Part shown: positions 8,849 to 16,200 of the stretch, piece by piece
How the letters are laid out: every line of letters starts with the position of its first letter
How positions within the stretch are numbered: position 1 is the stretch's first letter
NCBI GenBank assembly: GCA_002476625.1
Contig: DLLC01000067.1
Span: 11,361 to 35,874, forward strand
Source of the DNA: Porphyromonadaceae bacterium UBA7572
GTDB lineage: Bacteria > Bacteroidota > Bacteroidia > Bacteroidales > Muribaculaceae
Direction: 5' to 3'
DNA: 24,514 nt
Position numbers and translations under genes: made by a program
The notes under the pieces: generated by a model
The model's input: only the letters and a program-made list of their open reading frames with translations
Told to the model about the DNA's origin: nothing
The model's database searches: none

Positions 8849-8879
8849 TTTGATTTGCTCCGAAAAAACTTTACCTTTG
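8849..8879 (+). promoter_or_regulatory. Promoter of the malic enzyme gene
   Basis: TTTG (8849-8852), exactly 19 bases, then TACCTTTG (8872-8879): a full match to the Bacteroidota consensus. Transcription should begin near 8886. This excludes the in-frame ATG at 8835 as the start of the coding region and makes the one at 8889 very unlikely. Confidence 0.8.
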
Positions 8880-8942
8880 TGTGTGGTTATGCAGCAGGCA
8901 CAAACCAATCAGAAAACATTAACATACAGTATTACAATAATT

Positions 8943-11231
8943 ATGACGAAAATCACAAAAAAGATGGCACTCGACTATCACCACTTAGATGATAAGCCTG
9001 GGAAAATATGTGTAGTGCCCACTAAACCATACCAATCTCAAAACGACCTTTCACTCGCCTACTCCCCTGGCGTGGGATTTCCTTGCCTTGAAATCAAGGA
9101 CAATGCCAACGATGTGTACAAATACACCAATAAGGGCAATCTTGTGGGAGTGGTGTCGAACTGCACCGCCGTGCTCGGACTGGGCGATATAGGCCCTTTG
9201 GCAGGCAAGCCTGTGATGGAAGGCAAAGCGCTGCTGTTCAAGATATTCGCAGGGCTCGACAGCTTCGACATCGAACTCGATGAGAAAGACCCCGATAAAT
9301 TCATCGCCGCAGTAAAGGCTATCGCGCCCTCTTTTGGCGGCATCAACCTTGAGGATATCAAGGCCCCAGAATGCTTTGAGATAGAGCGCAGGCTCAAAGA
9401 GGAGTGCGACATTCCTGTGATGCACGACGACCAGCACGGCACAGCCATCATTTCTGGCGCAGGGCTCATCAACGCCCTTGAAATACAAGGAAAGAAGGTG
9501 GAGGACGTGAAACTGGTGGTCAACGGCGCCGGCGCAGCTGCCATCTGCTGCACAAGGCTCTACATGCAACTCGGTGTAAAAAAGGAAAACATCGTGATGT
9601 GCGACAGCCATGGCGTTATCACCACACGGCGCGATAAACTCACCGAGCAAAAGAAGGAGTTCGCCACCGACCGAGAAATCAGCACTCTTGCCGAAGCCAT
9701 GAAGGGAGCAGATGTGTTTTTAGGGCTTTCAGTAAAGGATGTGGTGACACCGGAGATGATACAGTCGATGGCGAGCAGGCCCATCGTGTTTGCGCTGGCC
9801 AACCCCGACCCGGAAATCTCCTACGAGAAGGCTGTGGCAGCGCGCCCCGACCTTATCTTTGCCACCGGTCGCAGCGACTACCCTAACCAAATCAACAACG
9901 TGCTGGGCTTCCCCTACATCTTCCGTGGAGCTATCGACTGCTCTGCCACCGAAATCAACCTGCCGATGGAGCTCGCCGCTGTGAAGGCTATTGCCGACTT
10001 GGCTAAAAAGACGGTGCCTCCCGTGGTGAACGCCGCCTACAAAATGAACAATCTGAAATTCGGACCGAAATACATTCTGCCTAAAGCCCTCGACCCAAGG
10101 CTAATCGAGACCGTATCGACAGCTGTGGCTAAAGCCGCCATGGAGTCGGGCGTGGCACGCCGCCCGATCGACGATCTCGACACCTACCGAGCAGAATTAC
10201 GCAAGGTGCTGGGTTACGACAACAAACTTCTACGCCGCTTCACCGACACGGCTAAAAACTCGCCAAAACGCGTGGTGTTCGCCCAAGCCAACACCGACAA
10301 TATGCTGCAAGCAGCAGTGGAGGCCTACAAGAGTGGCGTATGCATTCCTATCCTGCTTGGCAATGAGGAAATGATAGCCAAGCGTGCCAAGAAACTCGAC
10401 CTCAGCATCAGTGGCATCACAATCGTGAACCCTCGTCACGACAGGGAGGAACGTCGGCGCGCGCGCTTTGCAAAACTGCACATGAACAAGCATCAGCGTG
10501 ACGGCATCAACCTCACCGAGGCCACCGAAAAAATGTTTGACCGCAACTATTTTGGCATGATGATGGTGGAAACCGGCGAGGCCGACGCTTTCATCACCGG
10601 CACTTATGCCGGTAGCGGCAACACCGTGAAGATTGCAAAAGAGGTGATTGGCATCAAGCCCGGATTCAAGCATTTTGCCACGCTACATATCCTTAACACA
10701 AAACGTGGCACATTCTTCCTTGCCGACACATCAATCAACCACGAAAATTCCACCGAGGAGCTCGTGGACATTGCACGCCTCACCTACAGCGCTGTGAAAT
10801 ATTTCGCGCACTACCCCGTGATGGCGATGGTTTCTTACAGCAACTTTGGCTCCAACCCCGAACACGGACCAGGCGAAGTGCATGAGGCCATCGACATTCT
10901 GCACCGCGACTATCCAGAGATAGAAGTGGAAGGTGAAATGCAAATGCAGTATGCGCTCAACAAGGGGCTTCGCGACAAGCAATTCCCATTCAACAAGATT
11001 GCGGGAAAAGATGTGAACACTCTCATCTTCCCAAATCTGAGCGCTGCCAACACCGCCTATCAGTTGCTTCTTGAGATTGGTGCGGCTGAAATCATCGGTC
11101 CAATTCAAATTGGTCTGAACAAGCCTATCCACTTCACCAGCATCGACGCTTCAGTTCGCGACATCGTGAACCTCACCACCATGGCGGTGATAGATGCCAA
11201 CGTGTACGAAAAAACCAACCTAAAGAAGTAG
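8943..11231 (+). CDS. maeB: NADP-dependent malic enzyme, MaeB type with phosphotransacetylase-like domain
   Basis: Oxidative decarboxylation of malate to pyruvate, supplying NADPH. With the start at 8943 the protein has 762 residues, the usual size of MaeB (E. coli about 759). The frame runs on upstream to an ATG at 8835, but the promoter lies inside that extension. Malic domain: the tyrosine motif AYSPGV (39-44), the lysine in EGKALLFK (93-100), acidic metal ligands in NLEDIKAPE (135-143) and HDDQHGTA (161-168). NAD(P)-binding domain: VVNGAGAAA (192-200) and ALANPDPE (284-291). From about residue 430 to the end is a PTA-like domain (RVVFAQANTDN, TGTYAGSGNT). In MaeB this part has no transacetylase activity and is thought to mediate allosteric control by acetyl-CoA-type ligands. 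NADP preference is assumed from the family. It is monocistronic. Confidence 0.95.
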   Translation: MTKITKKMALDYHHLDDKPGKICVVPTKPYQSQNDLSLAYSPGVGFPCLEIKDNANDVYKYTNKGNLVGVVSNCTAVLGLGDIGPLAGKPVMEGKALLFKIFAGLDSFDIELDEKDPDKFIAAVKAIAPSFGGINLEDIKAPECFEIERRLKEECDIPVMHDDQHGTAIISGAGLINALEIQGKKVEDVKLVVNGAGAAAICCTRLYMQLGVKKENIVMCDSHGVITTRRDKLTEQKKEFATDREISTLAEAMKGADVFLGLSVKDVVTPEMIQSMASRPIVFALANPDPEISYEKAVAARPDLIFATGRSDYPNQINNVLGFPYIFRGAIDCSATEINLPMELAAVKAIADLAKKTVPPVVNAAYKMNNLKFGPKYILPKALDPRLIETVSTAVAKAAMESGVARRPIDDLDTYRAELRKVLGYDNKLLRRFTDTAKNSPKRVVFAQANTDNMLQAAVEAYKSGVCIPILLGNEEMIAKRAKKLDLSISGITIVNPRHDREERRRARFAKLHMNKHQRDGINLTEATEKMFDRNYFGMMMVETGEADAFITGTYAGSGNTVKIAKEVIGIKPGFKHFATLHILNTKRGTFFLADTSINHENSTEELVDIARLTYSAVKYFAHYPVMAMVSYSNFGSNPEHGPGEVHEAIDILHRDYPEIEVEGEMQMQYALNKGLRDKQFPFNKIAGKDVNTLIFPNLSAANTAYQLLLEIGAAEIIGPIQIGLNKPIHFTSIDASVRDIVNLTTMAVIDANVYEKTNLKK

Positions 11232-11264
11232 CCGCCACCTTTTCCCGCGTCCACAACCATATAA

Positions 11265-11319
11265 AAAGAGGGTGCCGCAAAGGACTGCGATAATCAATCG
11301 TCCTTACGACACCCTCTTT
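11265..11319. terminator. Bidirectional hairpin terminator between convergent genes
   Basis: Arms AAAGAGGGTGCCGC-AAAGGAC (left) and GTCCTTACGACACCCTCTTT (right) pair over about 19 positions with minor mismatches, around a loop of about 14 bases. It lies midway between the malic enzyme stop (11231) and the stop of the HU-LysM gene (11352). U-tracts are weak on both sides, so efficiency is uncertain, but placement and size fit a shared terminator. Confidence 0.75.
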
Positions 11320-11351
11320 CCATTGCCTTCGTAGCGTAGATTTTACGCGCG

Positions 11352-12746
11352 CTATCTTTGAGACGACAAGTGGTTGAAGATTTCCGACTGCTTTTGCTTA
11401 GCCGCTTTCAGGCTTGCAGCGTCGCCAGTCTTCACACCATATTTTTCCAGACTCGGCACACGTAACACCGCACCCACAGGTATGGCGTTGGGGTTGGGAT
11501 ACTTTGCCTTGTTCTCCTCATAGATATACACCCAGAACTTATCTGTACCATAGTGCTTACGGCTCATGCGGTAGAGGTTTGTCCCCGTCTTAATGGTGTC
11601 GGTAGTTGGCACACCTGCTGTTTTTGTGGCAGCGGCTTTAGCCTTACCCTCCACCTCTGCCTTCTTCTTGGCTTCTTCCGCTTGCTTCTTTTGCTGCTCT
11701 TGCATAGCGGTTTGCTGTTCTTTTTCCGAGTCAGCGGAAGTTTTGGCGATGGATGCGGGGCGCGCGCCTTTCACCGAGTCAGCAGCCACGCTGTCGGCCA
11801 CTAATGCCTGCTGCTCCGCTTTCGGCTTGTCGTCTGCACCATATCCCTTCATTAGATACAGTCGGTAGGCAAACAGGGTGACAATAAGCGTAGTGACCAC
11901 GCCCACCACAAATCCTTCAAATAAAGAACGCCGAGTGATGCGGCGCTTGTCCACTTCCTGCCCCACGCGTTCATCAGCCAACTCCTCACTCACCAGTTCA
12001 CCTTCATTTGCTGTATCGTAGGTCGGTTCGTCGGCATGAAGTTCATTGGCAGCCTCTTGCTCTTGCAAGCCTGCTTGAGGTTCAGCTATGGTCTCTGTTT
12101 GCTCCTCTGCCTCATCTTCTGGTTCATGAGTTGGCTCGCCGACATTATCTGCTGGTTCTGTAGGCGACTCAGGCTGTGGCTCTGCGGCAGGTTCTTCCGA
12201 ATCTGCCTTAGCTGGCTCTTCCGCTTCTGGAACGCCATCTTCTGGCTCATCAGCAGGAGCCACAAATGCAGGCGGCATCTCCACTTCAGTTTCTGGCTCG
12301 GGCGCAGTTTCTGATTCAGGCACAGATTCTGGTTCTGCCTTAGTCTCTGCCTCTTTTTCCAAAGGTGCAGATGCTGGCGACGCATCTTCAGCATCGATAG
12401 CAGCAAGCTGATCATCTGTCACGTCGTCATCGAGAATCTCCGTCTCAAAGTGAATAAACGGTTGATTGATGGCCTCTGCCATATCCTTGTCGGGAGCAAA
12501 CGAGAGTTTCTTGTGCCCGGGAATTTCTATTTCATCACCAGTGTTAACATCCACACTCTTTCTGGCACTCACCTCTGTGAGCTTAAAGGTGCCAACACCC
12601 TTCACTTTCACACTCTCGCCATCAATCAGCGCCTGTGATATGGTGGCAAACAGCTCTTTCAGAAACAGCTCGCTCATACGCTTCGACGTGTGGGCGTACT
12701 GTGCCACTTGCTCTACGAGTTCGGGAAATGTTACTTTATTGTTCAT
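11352..12746 (-). CDS. HU-like DNA-binding domain fused to a transmembrane helix and a LysM domain
   Basis: A 464-residue modular protein. Residues 1-95 form an HU/IHF-like domain: FPELVEQVAQ, the LFLKELFATISQAL helix, VKVKGVGTFKL (46-56), and NTGDEIEIPGHKKLSFAP (68-85). Where HU normally has Pro before x-TG in its DNA-intercalating arm, this protein has Val67. Residues 102-262 are an acidic Glu/Pro/Ala linker of low complexity. KRRITRR (267-273) precedes one membrane helix (about 275-297). The positive-inside rule therefore puts the HU domain in the cytoplasm and the C-terminus in the periplasm. Residues 340-375 are a Lys/Glu/Gln/Ala coil and 383-431 a LysM domain (TGTNLYRMSRKHYG, WVYIYEENK, NPNAIPVGAVLRVP). 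The gene starts 36 bases after a small HU gene, probably in one operon. As inferred, it could connect DNA with peptidoglycan. Related membrane-anchored HU proteins with SPOR domains are known in Bacteroidota. Confidence 0.9.
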   Translation of the reverse strand: MNNKVTFPELVEQVAQYAHTSKRMSELFLKELFATISQALIDGESVKVKGVGTFKLTEVSARKSVDVNTGDEIEIPGHKKLSFAPDKDMAEAINQPFIHFETEILDDDVTDDQLAAIDAEDASPASAPLEKEAETKAEPESVPESETAPEPETEVEMPPAFVAPADEPEDGVPEAEEPAKADSEEPAAEPQPESPTEPADNVGEPTHEPEDEAEEQTETIAEPQAGLQEQEAANELHADEPTYDTANEGELVSEELADERVGQEVDKRRITRRSLFEGFVVGVVTTLIVTLFAYRLYLMKGYGADDKPKAEQQALVADSVAADSVKGARPASIAKTSADSEKEQQTAMQEQQKKQAEEAKKKAEVEGKAKAAATKTAGVPTTDTIKTGTNLYRMSRKHYGTDKFWVYIYEENKAKYPNPNAIPVGAVLRVPSLEKYGVKTGDAASLKAAKQKQSEIFNHLSSQR

Positions 12747-12782
12747 ATAAAATATGCGTCAAGGAGAGAGGGGAATAACAGA

Positions 12783-13055
12783 TTATTTCAAGCGGTTTTT
12801 TAGCACATTGCTCACTTTAAAAGCCAGCACCACCTTCGGCGGAACGAGCATACGCTTACCATTGCTGGGATTCACCACCACACGCTCATTCTTCTTCTTG
12901 GCCTCAAAGTTTCCGAAACCAGGAATGGCCACACTGTCGAGAGCGCCACAGCGAGTCTTCACCACCTCTGCAAAAGCTTCCAGCAATTTTGTCACATCGG
13001 CCTTACTACGTCCCAGGTTTTCTGAAACCCTTTCCAAAAGTTCCTTATTATCCAT
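12783..13055 (-). CDS. HU family nucleoid-associated DNA-binding protein
   Basis: A 90-residue histone-like protein that dimerises, bends and compacts DNA. The start at 13055 (MDNKELLERV) gives the standard HU length. An in-frame ATG at 13076 would add seven residues but overlaps the -7 promoter box, so it is rejected. Visible features: the helical N-terminal dimer part (LGRSKADVTKLLEAFAEVV), AIPGFGNFEAKKKNE with the family's G-F-G-x-F turn, and the arm VVNPSNGKRMLVPP, which retains the intercalating Pro that the downstream HU-LysM protein lacks. It is followed after 36 bases by that HU-LysM gene. Which HU, IHF or specialised subgroup it belongs to cannot be decided by eye. Confidence 0.93.
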   Translation of the reverse strand: MDNKELLERVSENLGRSKADVTKLLEAFAEVVKTRCGALDSVAIPGFGNFEAKKKNERVVVNPSNGKRMLVPPKVVLAFKVSNVLKNRLK

Positions 13056-13073
13056 AATAGCTAATTTATAGCA

Positions 13074-13105
13074 CAAAATTAATCAAACCATTCTCCATCT
13101 GCAAA
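13074..13105 (-). promoter_or_regulatory. Promoter of the HU / HU-LysM gene pair
   Basis: On the minus strand, TTTG (13105-13102), a 20-base spacer and TAATTTTG (13081-13074). The predicted start near 13067 leaves a leader of only about 12 bases before the ATG at 13055. No promoter was seen in the 36-base gap before the HU-LysM gene. Confidence 0.75.
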
Positions 13106-13130
13106 TAAATCTTTGCCCACGATATAAAAC

Positions 13131-13166
13131 AAAAGCCGCGGAAACAATTCAGTTTGCTTCCGCGGC
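13131..13166 (-). terminator. Rho-independent terminator of the giant GLUG protein gene
   Basis: GCCGCGGAA (13135-13143) pairs perfectly with TTCCGCGGC (13158-13166). On the minus strand the stem is followed by TTTTG and more T-rich sequence. It lies about 48 bases after the giant gene's stop codon and upstream of the HU promoter. Confidence 0.85.
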
Positions 13167-13213
13167 CACATTCACTCTCTGCGAGTGATAGGGTATATAT
13201 TACAGAAATGGAA

Positions 13214-16200
13214 TCACTTCTGTCGGATCAACACCTTTCTGCTGCTTACGCTGCCGTCTTTATAGTAGGTGCGCATAATGTTCACGCCTTCCACAGGCTG
13301 AGTGAGCACAAGGCCACCGACTGTGACATAATCCACATGGTCAACCTCCTTGTTAGCATCAAGCTCATGTGCGCCACTTGGCTCTGCCAGTGTAATCACA
13401 TACTCACGGCTAATGCTGCCACCTTCAAGAGCAGCCTTCAGCGTGGCTGTCTCTCCTCTGCCTGCATTCATCAGAATCACTGATCCATCTTCACAAAGGC
13501 GAAGATTGTCGCTCACTGTCCAGGTCACACCATCAGGCATACCCACATTGAAGCTCTTTGTCACTCTGTCACGGGTGTCAAGCGAGTCAAGCACAATGGC
13601 TGCAGAATTAAGTTTCACCACGTCGTTGTCGGCAAGACGACCCATCACAGGATAGCAGTTAGGAACCATAGTCCAAGTGTCGCCAAGGTTCAAGGTTGTG
13701 ATTGCCACTGTGGGCAGCGCCATCGTGTCGGCATCGTTGGCGTATGTGGCGTCCACCGTCTGCCGGTCGAAATAAGTGTTGGTGTAAGTGACGTTGGTAA
13801 TTCCTTTTCCACCAAACACATTACCACATGATGCAGAGTCGGCAACTGAAGCGCATTCCACAGCGCCAGTGTTGTAAGCATTGGTGACCTCTGTGTAGTA
13901 TTTCACAGGCAGACCGATAATGCCGCCCACTTGCTTATAGCCACTCACTTCGCCATGGTTAAACACATCAGTAAGTGTACCCTTGCCGGTGCCCATCACA
14001 CCGCCTACATTGTAGGCTGTAGATGCCGACGTACCTGTCGACGACACCTTACCGGCATTGCCACTCTCCTTTATCACCGAGCCGCTTCCGCTGTTACCGC
14101 ACAAGCCACCCAGATTGTAGCGAGCCTCGACAGTGCCCACATTGTAGCATCCAACCACATTGCCTGAGTGATTGCCTACCACACCGCCGGCCTGATAGTC
14201 GGCCACTACATCGCCATAGTTCACATCTGCCTCAAGATTGGATTTCGATCCAGTAGAGCCAGCGATACCACCGGCGTTGTTCTTAACGGCTGCGATTTTC
14301 CCATAATTGGCGTTGTGAGCTACCAATGCGGGGAATTCATCTGAGCCATTGCCCAAACTACCCACAATGCCGCCAGCGCCATTGGTTTGTGCTTGCACAT
14401 AACCCAGATTGACACAGCTGTCGAGCAGATTGAACGCCCCAGATCCCGTAGAGCCTGCAATACCGCCAGCTCCATAAGAGCCAGATTCCACATCGCCGTA
14501 GTTTTCATTGTGCCTAACCACGTTAGCCTTCGAGATATTGCCGATAATGCCACCTGCGCCATAGGTCTTGGTCACGATTTTGGCGTTGTTCTCGCAATTG
14601 GTCACCACACCAGAAGCGTCGTTCTGATAGCCGGCAATGCCACCCGAGCAGTACTGGCTCGAAGTGACTGTGCCGTTGTTTACAGAATTAGTGATAGAAC
14701 CCTTGCTTGATCCCACAATGCCACCGTTGGAGTATTTGCCCACAATCGCGCCAGCATTGTAGCAGCTGTCGAATTTCACATCAGTATCGGTAGAGCCTGC
14801 AATACCGCCTGCCTGTCCATTTGATGAAGTGATGTTGCCATAGTTACGGCAGTTGATGAAGCGTGCCTTAGGATTGGCAGTGCCCACGAAGCCTCCCACG
14901 AAGCCCATTTTGATGGTCTGCACCGTAGCGTAGTTCACACAATTGCGCATTGTGCCAGAGGAAAGGCCAGCAAAGCCCCCCACATACCAGTAGCCACCTA
15001 TCGAGGTGTTGGCGCCAAGGGTGAGGTTCTCAATCACACCATTCTCACCCACCAGGCCAAACAGGCCCTTGTTGCTGCCCGTCTTCTGGTCGTCATTGCT
15101 ATATACGAATCCGTCGATTGTCTTTCCGTTGCCTTCGAAATGTCCTTGGAAGCGAGTGGCGCCATCATCCACAAGCATGAGTGAAGCGTCGGCATCACCG
15201 CCAAAGTCAAGATCATTGGTCAAGAGCAAATATTCACCGTCAAACGAAGCCTGGTAATTCTTCGAGTAGCGGGCCACAGTCTGCCAGTCGGCCACATTGG
15301 CAATTCGCCAAGGGTTGGTCTTAGAGCCGTCGCCGTTGGGGAGCATCTTTGGAGTGGCAAAAAGTGGATACTGCTTTGAGTAGATGCCCTGTGTGAAGGT
15401 GAGCGTGTCGCTCTCCACTTCAGTAAGAGCCGAGATATTAAGAGTGGTGCCATCGATGGCAAAGTTTTGAGCACGCTTCAGCGCGCAGGTCACGCCTTTC
15501 TGTGCCACCACTTGCGAAGCATAGCGCACCGAGAATCGGGAGTCGGTCTTGTCGCCGGACTCAAACAGAATATAGTTACCGCGGTTAAACGTTGCAGCAG
15601 GCTCATTGGCAAACGATTTCAGCACGGGATACTGACCGTTCACATAGCTCCACTGCTCGGCTTCCATTCCTTTAAGAGCTTTGCCCGACACCAATGTGGC
15701 GGTGGAGAGCTTGTCCACGCCATCCACAGCGAGGGCATTGCCTGCGTTTTTGCCAGCAAGCTGATAATCATAATAGCAATTACTTGTGGCTGTGCCATTG
15801 GCATTGTAATAGCCAAACACAGTGCCAAACTTCTCAAGATTTGAGAAGGAGTAAACCACGCCCGTGGAGAGCAACTGCTGATTAGTGGTGCGCGCATTAC
15901 TATAGCCTACCACACCGCCTACACAACTGCCGCCACTCACATAGCCTTGGTTGAGGGAGTTGGTGACGGTGGCATTGTTCACACCTATCACACCACCCAC
16001 ATTCTCAAGTTTAGTGCTGTCGGTTTCAAACGATGTGAGCACCGTTGCACCCACCACGCCATCATTCTGGCAGTTGTCCACTGTACCGAAGTTGGCAGCC
16101 ACCAAACCTCCTGCTATCGTCTGGCCTGTGAGCACTGAGCCAGCATTGTAGCAGCCAGCTACTGAAGAGCCTTCTGCATTGTAAGCCACAACGCCAGCCG

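Noticed and set aside
9051..9650. 199-codon minus-strand ORF inside the malic enzyme gene
   Set aside because: It is a shadow of a complete malic-enzyme domain; no motif or ribosome-binding signal.
12036..12314. Plus-strand hydrophobic ORF opposite the acidic linker
   Set aside because: Its Leu/Trp/Cys/Phe-rich sequence is the direct complement of Glu/Pro/Ala codons in the HU-LysM linker, not a real membrane protein.
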